A DNA stretch of 64,000 nucleotides from NCBI RefSeq assembly GCF_900111905.1, contig NZ_FOKM01000010.1, positions 1-64,000 of the forward strand. Direction: 5' to 3'. How positions within the stretch are numbered: position 1 is the stretch's first letter; each line of letters opens with the position of its first letter. This DNA comes from Rhizobium sp. NFR07 (GTDB taxonomy: Bacteria; Pseudomonadota; Alphaproteobacteria; Rhizobiales; Rhizobiaceae). The position numbers and the translations under genes were made by a program. Below are positions 1 through 7,105 of the stretch, piece after piece. The notes under the pieces are model-generated. The model was not told the DNA's origin and made no database searches. It worked only from the letters and a program-made list of their open reading frames with translations.

Positions 1-359
1 AAAAACTACCGGCCGGAGAAAAGCCGATCCTGCATTCCGACCAGGGCTGGCACTACCAGATGGTCGGCTATCAGCGGCAGCTCGAAAAGCACAACATCGT
101 CCAGAGCATGTCGCGCAAGGGCAACTGCCTCGATAACGCAGCCATGGAAAGCTTCTTTGCCATTCTCAAATCCGAATTCTTCTACCCGACCAAATTCGAA
201 AGCGTCCAAACTCTCAAAGACGGCATTGCCGACTATATCCGATATTACAACAACGACAGGATCAAACTGAAACTCAAAGGGCTGAGCCCTGTACAATACA
301 GGACCCAGCCCTCAAAACTGCCCAGCGCCTAATCTGTCCAACTTAATGGGGTCAGTTCA
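1..359 (+). mobile_element. 3' end of an IS3-family insertion sequence
   Basis: The stretch holds the last part of an IS3-family transposase followed by a terminal inverted repeat at about 335-359 that ends in the usual IS3 style (GGGGTCAGTTCA). The left part of the element lies outside the window. Directly beyond it, at 365-377, is a GC-rich arm running into a T-run (GGCGGGCTTTTT). This looks like the second half of a rho-independent terminator whose first half was separated by the insertion. Confidence 0.85.
3..332 (+). CDS. IS3-family transposase OrfB, C-terminal part (partial)
   Basis: This is the C-terminal ~109 residues of a DDE (rve-type) integrase-like transposase; the start is outside the window. 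The frame is open from the left edge and reads LHSDQGW, the segment with the second catalytic Asp. It continues to SMSRKGNCLDNAAMESFF, which carries the catalytic Glu, and then to a typical IS3 tail (YYNNDRIKLKLKGLSPVQYR). It stops 3 bases before the right inverted repeat. The protein acts in cis on its own element. The visible part has no frameshift, so the copy may be functional, but that cannot be judged from here. Confidence 0.9.
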   Translation, partial: KLPAGEKPILHSDQGWHYQMVGYQRQLEKHNIVQSMSRKGNCLDNAAMESFFAILKSEFFYPTKFESVQTLKDGIADYIRYYNNDRIKLKLKGLSPVQYRTQPSKLPSA

Positions 360-394
360 GAAACGGCGGGCTTTTTCGTGCGCAGGGCTCAGGC

Positions 395-1630
395 TCAGGC
401 CTTGGTCAGCTTGATGATGCTCGATTCACCGCTGCGGGTTTCCGTGACGGCGTAGACGGCACCATCCGGCCCGACCTTCACGTCACGAATGCGCGCATCG
501 AGATCGACGCGCTCCTCATGGGCGACCTTGTCGCCGTCCAGATGGAGAACGACCACGCCCTGGCTGACGAGGCCGCCGACCAGGAAGGCGCCTTTCCATT
601 CGGGAATGGCGTCGCCGTCATAATAGGCCATCCCGGATGGGCCGATGACCGGATCCCAGTAATAGACCGGCTGTTCGGTCTCTGCCTTTTCGGTAATGCC
701 TTCGCCGACGGCGCTGCCGCTGTATTCGACGCCATAGGTCACTTCCGGCCAACCGTAGTTCTTGCCGGCCTGAGGCAGGTTCAGTTCGTCGCCGCCGCGT
801 GGACCGTGCTCCACGGTCCAGAGACGGCCCTGGCCGTCGAGGGCTGCGGATTGCAGGTTGCGATGGCCGAGGCTCCAGATTTCCGGCAGCGCGCCTTCCT
901 CGTTGACGAAGGGATTGTCCGGCAGCGCCTTGCCGGTCATGTCGATGCGGAAGACCTTGCCGAGGCCGCTTGCGAGATCCTGGGCCTGGACCCGCGGCTC
1001 GCTGTCGGAGCGCTCGCCAACGGTGACGTAAAGCTCGTTGTTCGGGCCGAAGACGAGGCGCGAGCCGAAATGCTTGTTGCCGTCATAGGTCGGCGTCTGG
1101 CGGAAGATGACGCTGACGTTCTCAAGCTTGCCGCCACCGTTTTCGTCCGCGACCAGCTTGGCCGAGGCGACCGACGTTCCATTGCCACCGTCGCGCGGCT
1201 CGGAGAACGAAAAGAAGATCATGCCGGACGTCGCATAGTCGGGAGCGAGCGCCACGTCGAGCAGGCCGCCCTGGCCACCGAAAGCAACTTCCGGAACGCC
1301 TTCGATCTCCGGACCGGCCTTGCCGTCGGCGGAGATGATGTGCATCTCGCCTTCCTTGGCGGTGACGAGCATCCGGCCGTCGGGCAGGAATTCCATCGCC
1401 CAGAGATGCGGCAGGCCTTCGGCGACGACCTCGGTGGCGATCTTCGGCATGGAGGCCGGCTGGGTGGCGCGCGTCTGGTTCTCGAAGGCTGGCTTCTGGT
1501 CCGGAGCGTTGGCGCGGCCGGTCTCGACAGGCTGGCCGGCGGTTTGCGCCAGGGCAGGTCCGGCAATGATGGCCGCCGAGAGGATGGTGCTGGTGATCAG
1601 GCTGGTTAGCAGGAGGCTGGGGCGTTTCAT
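395..1630 (-). CDS. PQQ-dependent sugar dehydrogenase (GSDH/YliI-like), secreted
   Basis: A 411-residue protein of the glucose/sorbosone dehydrogenase family, six-bladed propellers that use PQQ to oxidise aldose sugars in the periplasm. Family landmarks are HLWAMEFLPDGRMLVT in the first blade, then HFGSRLVFGP, GHRNLQ (the PQQ-contacting Arg region), EHGPRGGDELN and NYGWPEVTYG. An N-terminal signal peptide runs from MKRPSLLL to a likely cleavage after AGPALA (residue 28). The start at 1630 was chosen because GGGAG lies just upstream and the signal peptide begins there. An in-frame start at 1750 would put 40 unrelated residues before it. The true substrate cannot be told, and no PQQ biosynthesis genes are in the window. 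Confidence 0.85.
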   Translation of the reverse strand: MKRPSLLLTSLITSTILSAAIIAGPALAQTAGQPVETGRANAPDQKPAFENQTRATQPASMPKIATEVVAEGLPHLWAMEFLPDGRMLVTAKEGEMHIISADGKAGPEIEGVPEVAFGGQGGLLDVALAPDYATSGMIFFSFSEPRDGGNGTSVASAKLVADENGGGKLENVSVIFRQTPTYDGNKHFGSRLVFGPNNELYVTVGERSDSEPRVQAQDLASGLGKVFRIDMTGKALPDNPFVNEEGALPEIWSLGHRNLQSAALDGQGRLWTVEHGPRGGDELNLPQAGKNYGWPEVTYGVEYSGSAVGEGITEKAETEQPVYYWDPVIGPSGMAYYDGDAIPEWKGAFLVGGLVSQGVVVLHLDGDKVAHEERVDLDARIRDVKVGPDGAVYAVTETRSGESSIIKLTKA

Positions 1631-1807
1631 CGATAGCTCCCTTCGATGAGGCGTTGATGCGGTGTCGGCTTCCCTGTCGGCGCAGCTCCCTTCGGGAGAA
1701 CGCCGGACAGTGGCAACGAGATAGGGCGCCGTGCGCGCGGGGCCGAACACGCGTCGTTCAAGATTACTTTATTGCCCGGGGCCGTCTTTCACGCACGGGA
1801 CAAAAAA

Positions 1808-1830
1808 AAGCCCGCCTTGCGGGCGGGCTT
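1808..1830 (-). terminator. Rho-independent terminator of the DUF3597 gene
   Basis: Stem AAGCCCGCC/GGCGGGCTT-type hairpin with a TTGC loop. On the minus strand it is followed by eight T residues (A-run 1802-1809 on the plus strand). It lies 27 bases past the DUF3597 stop and separates that gene from the dehydrogenase. Confidence 0.85.
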
Positions 1831-1856
1831 TCGATCGAAGACGGTCAGTCGCGCCA

Positions 1857-2285
1857 TCAGTCGAGAAGTTCGGCAGGAACCTTGCCACCGTTCTCGGACA
1901 GCTTTTTCATCAGCGCTTTGTGCAGCCAGATGTTCATCTCGGCGGAGCCGTCGTTGGCGCCGGTATAGCCCAGTTCATCGGCCAGTTCCTTGCGGGCGGC
2001 GAGGCTGGAATCGAGATCGAGGGCCTTCATCAGGTCGACGATCGACTTGCGCCAGTCCAGCTTCTGGCCGCTCTTGGCCACCGCGTCATTGAGGATGGGC
2101 GCCACATCGATGGGCGAGGAAGGCGTCGGCGCTCCTGCCTGGGGCGGCACGGGCGTGACCGGTGCCGGTGCGGCAGCCGAGGCTGCCGGCGGCGTCGGTG
2201 CGGCGCCCGCAGCTGGGGTCGTCTTGACGTCGGCGGCCTCGGCGCGGCCGAAAATCGCATTCTTGATCTTGTCGAAAATACCCAT
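1857..2285 (-). CDS. DUF3597 domain protein
   Basis: A 142-residue protein starting MGIFDKIKNAIFG, the usual N terminus of the DUF3597 family. A Pro/Ala/Thr-rich linker occupies roughly residues 20-70. The folded C-terminal domain has IDVAPILNDAVAKSG, LDWRKSIVDLMKALDLDSS and RKELADELGYTG. The family is small, cytoplasmic and of unknown function. The start at 2285 is preferred over an in-frame ATG at 2300 because GGGAGA sits 7 bases before it. It is monocistronic, with its own terminator. Confidence 0.85.
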   Translation of the reverse strand: MGIFDKIKNAIFGRAEAADVKTTPAAGAAPTPPAASAAAPAPVTPVPPQAGAPTPSSPIDVAPILNDAVAKSGQKLDWRKSIVDLMKALDLDSSLAARKELADELGYTGANDGSAEMNIWLHKALMKKLSENGGKVPAELLD

Positions 2286-2377
2286 TGGTGAGTCTCCCAT
2301 TTTTTAGGAATTCAGCATGGAAGTATCGCAGCAAGGTTCCGTTTCAAGACGCGCCAAAGGCGGAGCCGCCTGCGTTG

Positions 2378-3574
2378 CTACAATCCCAGGACCGTCAGCA
2401 TGACGAAGGTGGCGAAGAGGACGAAATGCGTCATGCCTTCGATCGCATTGGTCTGCCCGTCGTTCAGGTTGATCGCCGCCACCACCAGCGTGATTCCGAC
2501 CATCACGGTCTGGACGGGCGTCATGGCCATGATGAAGGGCTGGCCGGTATAAAGCGCGATGCCTTCCATTACCGGCACGGTCAGGATGACGGTCGAGAGC
2601 GACGCGCCCATGGCGATATTGACGACGGATTGCATGCGGTTGCGAAGAGCGGCTCTCAGCGCCGTCAGGATCTCGGGTGCGGCAGAGATCGCGGCGACCA
2701 CGACGGCCATCAGGGCAGGGGGCGCACCGGTGCCTTCCAGCCCGGTGTTGAGGAAGGCGGACATGAATTCGGCGAGGAAGCCGATGATCAGCACGCCGAC
2801 AAGAATTATGGCGATCGAGAGTGTTGCCGATTCCGCTTCGGCCTCGTCATGCGCAGGCCCATCGGGCATCGCTGCCTCCGTCTTCGTCACGGGCTGGGTG
2901 ACCGCTGGAATGGCCGGCTGCGGAGCCGGCGAGGTAACCGGAGACGTTGCCATCGCCTGCGGCGTCCGCGGCGTGCGGCTGTAGCTGTAACTGAAGAAAT
3001 AGCTGTGCGGGCCGACCTGCATGCGCAGGAAGAGCGCATAAAGCGCAATCATCGCAAGGATGGTGAAGGCCGAATAATAGTGCCATTTCGCCTCGGGAAT
3101 GAATTCCGGCACGATCATCGAGATGCCCATCGCCGTCAGGATCATGGCGCTGTAGGTGCGGCTGGAATCGTCGTTGTAGATCTGCTCGCCATGGCGCAGG
3201 CCGCCGAGCAGGGCTGCAAGCCCAAGTATGCCGTTGATGTCGAGCATGACGGCCGAATAGATCGTGTCGCGCACCAGCGTCGGGGAATTGCTGCTGCCCA
3301 TCATGATCGCCAGGATCAGCACTTCGACCGCAACGGCCGACAGGGTCAGGATCATCGTGCCGTAAGGGTCACCGACCTTGTGAGCGAGGATTTCCGCATG
3401 ATGTGCGACACGCGTCGAGGCAAGCACGATGACGCCGATCAGCACTGCGGCGGCGATGAGAGACATCGTCTTGCCGCTTTCCAGCACGGCATGTTCGAAC
3501 AGGTAGGCGACAAGCACGACGGCGAAGGCCGCAAGAAGGAAAGCCTCCTGCCGGACGAGCGACATTATTTTCAA
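2378..3574 (-). CDS. Calcium/proton antiporter, ChaA-like (CaCA superfamily)
   Basis: A ~398-residue integral membrane exchanger of the CaCA superfamily, which moves Ca2+ (or Na+/K+) out in exchange for protons. It has about eleven hydrophobic segments and the two inverted alpha-repeats. The first carries GDPYGTMILTLSAVAVEVLILAI, and the second SAAPEILTALRAALRNRMQS followed by NIAMGASLSTV; the acidic residue in each is the expected ion ligand. Between them is a hydrophilic Pro/Ala/Glu-rich loop (about residues 210-250) that is longer than the core fold needs. The start appears to be TTG, with GGAG eight bases upstream. The first in-frame ATG is three codons later and has worse spacing. It stands alone on its strand. 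Confidence 0.85.
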   Translation of the reverse strand: MKIMSLVRQEAFLLAAFAVVLVAYLFEHAVLESGKTMSLIAAAVLIGVIVLASTRVAHHAEILAHKVGDPYGTMILTLSAVAVEVLILAIMMGSSNSPTLVRDTIYSAVMLDINGILGLAALLGGLRHGEQIYNDDSSRTYSAMILTAMGISMIVPEFIPEAKWHYYSAFTILAMIALYALFLRMQVGPHSYFFSYSYSRTPRTPQAMATSPVTSPAPQPAIPAVTQPVTKTEAAMPDGPAHDEAEAESATLSIAIILVGVLIIGFLAEFMSAFLNTGLEGTGAPPALMAVVVAAISAAPEILTALRAALRNRMQSVVNIAMGASLSTVILTVPVMEGIALYTGQPFIMAMTPVQTVMVGITLVVAAINLNDGQTNAIEGMTHFVLFATFVMLTVLGL

Positions 3575-3782
3575 AGATCCATCTCCTGTTCGCCGGGAAA
3601 TCTAACGCGTCATCCGGCCGCATCAAGTCGAAGGGCGTAATGCCGCGGACCGTTTGCGCAAATTGTGCGATGATGACATTATTTCGCTCGTGGCCTGGAA
3701 CCTCGCTGCGGTCTTTCGCATCTCCATTCAGAAGCCGTAGCCCAAAAATCAACAGTGATACGGCCACGCGTAAGGAGGAATT

Positions 3783-4043
3783 ATGAGCAAGGTCGTTTAC
3801 AAGGTCGTCCCGCATGACGGCGGCTGGGCTTACCGGCTCGGAGATGTGTTTTCAGAAACGTTTCCGACCCATTCGGATGCGCTCCAGGCCGCGCGCATTG
3901 TCGCTGCGGAACAGCAGGTAGGCGGAGAGCCCGAAGAGATCAGCTGGCAGGATGACAAGGGTGTCTGGCACACCGAGCACAGCGACGGTGGCGATCGGCC
4001 GGAAGCCGAGGTCCAGGACGAACAGCAGGCCGGCGCGCGATAA
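3783..4043 (+). CDS. DUF2188 domain protein
   Basis: An 86-residue cytoplasmic protein. The pattern VVPHDGGWAYRLGDVFSETFPTHSDALQAA followed by WQDDKGVWHTE is the DUF2188 fold (a short beta hairpin, a helix, and a final strand), a widespread family of unknown role. The last ~15 residues are acidic and disordered. The ribosome site AAGGAGGA lies 4-5 bases before the ATG and is unusually strong, suggesting high translation. It is flanked by oppositely oriented genes, so it is monocistronic. Confidence 0.8.
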   Translation: MSKVVYKVVPHDGGWAYRLGDVFSETFPTHSDALQAARIVAAEQQVGGEPEEISWQDDKGVWHTEHSDGGDRPEAEVQDEQQAGAR

Positions 4044-4145
4044 GCGCCGCTGTACGGCGTTGCTCCGGTTTGAAACTGGTCTCGCACCAGTTCTGCCTTG
4101 CGCATGCCATGGCGTAACGCGCCTTGCCCCTAGTGGCGGAAACGA

Positions 4146-4170
4146 TTGGGGCCGTACGAAACGGCCCCAA
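4146..4170 (-). terminator. Terminator-like hairpin after the OYE gene
   Basis: A perfect 9-bp stem, TTGGGGCCG/CGGCCCCAA, with a 7-base loop begins 15 bases beyond the OYE stop on the minus strand. The following T-run is poor (CAATCGTTT), so termination strength is uncertain. Confidence 0.55.
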
Positions 4171-4184
4171 AGTATGGTTGGAAC

Positions 4185-5306
4185 TTAAGCGACCGTTTCG
4201 AGCGCCGGATAGTCGGTATAGCCCTTGGCGCCACCGCCGTAGAAGGTCGCCTTGTCGGGCTCGTTCAGGGCTGCGTTGTCCTTGAAGCGCTCGACGAGAT
4301 CCGGGTTGGCGATGAACAGCTTGCCGAAGGCAACGGCATCCGCGTAACCGCTTTCGACGGCCTGTTCGGCGCTGTCCTTTATGTAGCCGTTGTTGACTAC
4401 CCAGGCGCCGGTGCCACCCGCCTTGCGGTAGATGTTTTTCAGTTCGTGATAGTCGAACGGCTTGTCGCCCTGGGTGAAGTCGCGGTCACCGCCGGTCGCA
4501 CCTTCCACGACGTGGATGAAGGACAGGCCGCGCGAGCCGAGTTCGTTGACCAGGTAGTTGTAGACTTCCTGCGGCTTCGTCTCGGTGATGCCGTTGGCAG
4601 GCGTCGTTGGCGAAAGGCGGATGCCGACGCGGCCGGCGCCGATTTCCTTGGTCACCGTGTCGACCACTTCAAGCGCGAAGCGTGCGCGGTTTTCGATCGA
4701 GCCACCATACTGGTCGGTGCGCTGATTGGCGCCTTCCTTGAGGAACTGCTCGATGAGATAGCCGTTGGCGGCATGGATCTCGACACCGTCGAAGCCTGCA
4801 TCGATCGCGGCGCGTGCGCCCTTGCGATAGTCCTCCAGGATGCCGGCGATTTCAGCCGTTTCGAGCGCGCGGGGAGCCGAGGTCTCGACAAACGCACCGC
4901 TGCCGTCCGGATTGATGATGTAGGTCTTGCCGCCGGCCGGGATGGCGGAGGGGGCAACCGGCGCGCCGCCATTCGGCTGCAGCGAGACATGGCTGACGCG
5001 GCCGACATGCCAGATCTGGGTGACGATCTTGCCGCCCTTCCTGTGAACGGCGTCGGTCACCTTCTTCCAGCCGCTGACGGCTTCCGGAGAGTAGAGGCCC
5101 GGCACGTCGGCATAACCCTGCGCCTGCTGGGTAATCGGCGTCCCTTCCGTGATCAGCAGACCGGCGGTGGCGCGCTGCTCGTAATAGGTGACGTTGAGAT
5201 CGTTCGGTGTCGCCTTGGGAGAGCGGTTGCGCGTGAGCGGCGCCATGACGATCCTGTTCGCCAGTTCGATGTCGCCGAACTTCACCGGGTCGAAGATAGT
5301 GGTCAT
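4185..5306 (-). CDS. nemA: Alkene reductase, Old Yellow Enzyme family (NemA-like)
   Basis: A 373-residue FMN-dependent ene-reductase. It uses NAD(P)H to reduce activated C=C bonds, maleimides, nitro compounds or nitrate esters in the cytoplasm. Visible OYE landmarks are NRIVMAPLTRNRS at the N terminus and QIWHVGRVSH. HAANGYLIEQFL supplies the His/Asn pair that binds the substrate carbonyl or nitro group, and GGSIENRARF and NNGYIKDSAEQA also fit. Length matches E. coli NemA (365). It lies 55 bases downstream of an ArsR-type regulator on the same strand, so the two form an operon. The regulator probably senses an electrophile, by analogy to NemR control of nemA, although NemR is of the TetR family. 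Confidence 0.85.
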   Translation of the reverse strand: MTTIFDPVKFGDIELANRIVMAPLTRNRSPKATPNDLNVTYYEQRATAGLLITEGTPITQQAQGYADVPGLYSPEAVSGWKKVTDAVHRKGGKIVTQIWHVGRVSHVSLQPNGGAPVAPSAIPAGGKTYIINPDGSGAFVETSAPRALETAEIAGILEDYRKGARAAIDAGFDGVEIHAANGYLIEQFLKEGANQRTDQYGGSIENRARFALEVVDTVTKEIGAGRVGIRLSPTTPANGITETKPQEVYNYLVNELGSRGLSFIHVVEGATGGDRDFTQGDKPFDYHELKNIYRKAGGTGAWVVNNGYIKDSAEQAVESGYADAVAFGKLFIANPDLVERFKDNAALNEPDKATFYGGGAKGYTDYPALETVA

Positions 5307-5361
5307 TGCAGGGTCCTTTTGCCTTTGGCTTGGGAAGGGTGACGTTGAGGAGGAGGCCTGA

Positions 5362-5664
5362 TCAGAGCGTCGATCTAAGCTCGGTCAGGAAGGTTGCGAT
5401 CGTGTCCTCGTTGCGGGAATAGAAGGCCCATTGCCCGACGCGGTCCGATTTCAGCAGGCCTGCCTTCTCAAGGGCCGCCAGATGCGAGGAGACGGTGGAC
5501 TGGGAGAGACCACATCTCTTTTCGAACTGCTTGGCGCAAATGCCCATTTCCAAGGGATGCGCCTGGTCGCTGAAATGCTGCTCTGGTTCACGCATCCATT
5601 CCAGGAACGAGATCCTTATCGGGTGGGCCAGTGCCTTCAGAATTTCCGTTTTGTCGATGGTCAT
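5362..5664 (-). CDS. ArsR-type winged-helix regulator of the OYE gene
   Basis: A 100-residue winged-helix DNA-binding protein. It has an N-terminal ILKALAHPIRISFLEWM helix and the recognition helix region CGLSQSTVSSHLAALEKAGLL, then the wing RVGQWAFYSRNE. This matches ArsR-family repressors found upstream of OYE genes in rhizobia. Two cysteines (in MGICAKQFEKRCGLS) could be sensors of electrophiles; that is inference. It is the first gene of an operon with the OYE reductase, and an inverted repeat covers its own start codon. In Sinorhizobium the gene flanking the tandem AbcR sRNAs opposite lsrB is, from memory, also an ArsR regulator. Confidence 0.85.
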   Translation of the reverse strand: MTIDKTEILKALAHPIRISFLEWMREPEQHFSDQAHPLEMGICAKQFEKRCGLSQSTVSSHLAALEKAGLLKSDRVGQWAFYSRNEDTIATFLTELRSTL

Positions 5665-5694
5665 CTATAAATCGCCTCCAGACGATATGTAGAT
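5663..5694. promoter_or_regulatory. Putative ArsR operator over the arsR start codon
   Basis: An imperfect inverted repeat, ATCTATAAATCG (5663-5674) and CGATATGTAGAT (5683-5694), matches at 10 of 12 positions. The 8-base loop contains the ribosome-binding GGAGG of the ArsR gene, and the left arm overlaps the ATG. Such a site fits autorepression of the arsR-OYE operon. It was seen by eye; binding is inferred. Confidence 0.55.
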
Positions 5695-5718
5695 CGTATT
5701 TTCTCGATTTAAAGAGGC

Positions 5719-5830
5719 AAAAAAATCGGGCCAACGGATTTCTCCGCGGCCCGCTAGGTGTGAAGGTCGATAACCTCCAGAGGGGAACAGCCAGCGCGGT
5801 GGCGGGGAAGCCACAAGTGGCGCTAGCTGA
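5719..5830 (-). ncRNA. AbcR-type small RNA, copy A
   Basis: A ~112-nt transcript is predicted on the minus strand. Upstream are a -35 (TTGTCG) and a -10 (CATATT at 5836-5841) with a 17-base spacer. Downstream is a GC-rich hairpin (GGGCC...GGCCC, about 5726-5752) followed by seven T residues. The body has C/T-rich single-stranded stretches (TTCCCCGCC, GTTCCCCTCTGGAGG), the anti-Shine-Dalgarno type motifs of AbcR/alpha-r15 RNAs, which act with Hfq on ABC-transporter mRNAs. A second homologous copy lies just upstream. Tandem copies next to lsrB and an ArsR gene match my recollection of the AbcR1/AbcR2 locus of Sinorhizobium and Agrobacterium. Confidence 0.7.
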
Positions 5831-5884
5831 TTATGAATATGGTCCCGCATATTCCGGACGACAAGGTCTGGATGGGATATTGAA

Positions 5885-5900
5885 CGTTACTTTTGTAACG
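5885..5900. repeat. Palindrome upstream of sRNA copy A
   Basis: Perfect dyad CGTTAC-TTTT-GTAACG located about 30 bases upstream of the predicted -35 of sRNA copy A. It sits between the two sRNA genes. It could be a regulator site; no regulator is assigned. Confidence 0.45.
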
Positions 5901-5938
5901 GCTTGCGTCTAAATTGTAATCGAGGGTTCCGGCCGGGC

Positions 5939-6058
5939 AAAAAAAAGAGGGCCACCGGATCACTCCAGGGCCCTTTTAAGTGTGAAGGTCAAAAAACCTC
6001 CAGAGGGGAACAGCTGGTGCGGTGGAACTGGGAGGAAAGCCACCGTGTGCATCAGCTG
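5939..6058 (-). ncRNA. AbcR-type small RNA, copy B
   Basis: A ~120-nt homologue of copy A in the same orientation. Shared blocks are GTTCCCCTCTGGAGGTT, the stem-loop GACCTTCACA and the terminator (GGGCCCTGGA/TCCGGTGGCCC followed by eight T). It has its own promoter: -35 TTGCGC and -10 CATATC (6064-6069) with a 17-base spacer. The 5' part carries CTTTCCTCCCAG, an exposed anti-Shine-Dalgarno sequence. The separate promoters imply that the two RNAs can be regulated independently, as reported for AbcR1 and AbcR2. Confidence 0.7.
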
Positions 6059-6077
6059 AGTGCGATATGGTGGTTTT

Positions 6078-6092
6078 TTGTGCAATGCGCAA
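6078..6092. promoter_or_regulatory. Putative LsrB/VtlR operator at the copy B sRNA promoter
   Basis: The near-palindrome TTGTGCAATGCGCAA overlaps the -35 of sRNA copy B and lies 109 bases from the 3' end of lsrB. A related motif, TGCAATGTGCGCAAG, lies about 40 bases further upstream (about 6117-6131), so two half-related sites face the promoter. This is the arrangement of a LysR-type activator. LsrB/VtlR is known to activate an AbcR RNA in related bacteria; assignment of this sequence as its site is inference. Confidence 0.5.
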
Positions 6093-6200
6093 TCTTATTT
6101 TGTGCAGGACTGCCATGCAATGTGCGCAAGGCTGCTGTCTTAAAACCTGCATAATTGCCGGATGTGATCTTCGAATCGGAGGCTAAGCCGCTAATTCCGC

Positions 6201-7103
6201 TTAGAAATTCCAGTTTCTAGCCTTTGCGACGATGAAGTCACGAAAGACTTTCAGCTTCGCCGCGTTCTTCATCTCGTCCGGATAGCAGAAATAGGTGTCG
6301 AAGGTCGGAATGTCCGCATTGATGGCGAGCTGGATCAGGCCGGGGTCGCGACCGACGATATAGTCGGGCAGAACGGCGATCCCGATTCCCAGAAGGCAGG
6401 CGCGCTTGATCGAGGTCTGGCTGTTGATCTGCAGATGCGGCGTGCGCGTGTTGTCGGACGAGCGGCCGGCACTTTCCAGCCAGTTGACGTCCATCAGCCA
6501 GTTCGGCGCCGGCTCTCCGAAGGTGATGATGCGGTGGTTGTCGAGATCCTCGACCGTCTGCGGCTCCCCGAACCTGTTGATATAAGAGGGGGCCGCATAG
6601 ACGTGCATATGCACGGTGAAGAGCTTGCGCTGAATGAGATCGGACTGCTGCGGCTGGCGAAGGCGGATGGCGCAGTCCGCATGGCGCATGTTGACGTCGA
6701 CTTCCTCGTTGTCGAGGATCAGCTGGATCGACATTTCCGGATAAAGCTGCAGGAATTCCTGCACCTTGTCGGTCAGCCAGCCCTGGCCGAGACCGACCGT
6801 CGTCGTGACGCGCAGCTTGCCGGACGGCTTGTCGGTCGTTTCGGTGAGCTGGACCTTGACGGTTTCCAGCTTCAACAGAACGTCATGGGCCGTGCGATAG
6901 AGCAGTTCGCCCTGTTCGGTCAGGATCAGGCCGCGGGCATGGCGGTGAAACAGCTTCACGCCCACGTCCTGTTCAAGCGCGCTCACCTGGCGGCTGATCG
7001 CCGACTGGGAAAGGTGCAGCTTGTCCGCGGCATGGGTGAAGGAGCCAGCCTCCGCCGCCGCATGAAAAATGCGCAATTTATCCCAGTCGAGAGGAACGCC
7101 CAT
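6201..7103 (-). CDS. lsrB: LysR-type regulator LsrB/VtlR
   Basis: A 300-residue LysR regulator. The N-terminal helix-turn-helix is LRIFHAAAEAGSFTHAADKLHLSQSAISRQVSALE (about 10-44), followed by a periplasmic-binding-like effector domain. Cysteines at about 144 (HADCAIR), 236 (KRACLLG) and 273 (YFCYPDE) fit the redox-active cysteines described for Sinorhizobium LsrB, allowing for a two-residue offset. The gene starts 2 bases after the trxB stop, so the two are co-transcribed and probably coupled. In related species LsrB/VtlR controls oxidative-stress genes, the neighbouring lrp-lps genes and an AbcR sRNA. Here the sRNAs lie just downstream and lrp just across trxB. Confidence 0.85.
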   Translation of the reverse strand: MGVPLDWDKLRIFHAAAEAGSFTHAADKLHLSQSAISRQVSALEQDVGVKLFHRHARGLILTEQGELLYRTAHDVLLKLETVKVQLTETTDKPSGKLRVTTTVGLGQGWLTDKVQEFLQLYPEMSIQLILDNEEVDVNMRHADCAIRLRQPQQSDLIQRKLFTVHMHVYAAPSYINRFGEPQTVEDLDNHRIITFGEPAPNWLMDVNWLESAGRSSDNTRTPHLQINSQTSIKRACLLGIGIAVLPDYIVGRDPGLIQLAINADIPTFDTYFCYPDEMKNAAKLKVFRDFIVAKARNWNF

Positions 7104-7105
7104 GC

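Noticed and set aside
2285-3640. Long plus-strand open frame opposite the ChaA-like antiporter
   Set aside because: The minus-strand frame has transmembrane helices and CaCA motifs; the plus-strand frame is His/Asp-rich noise.
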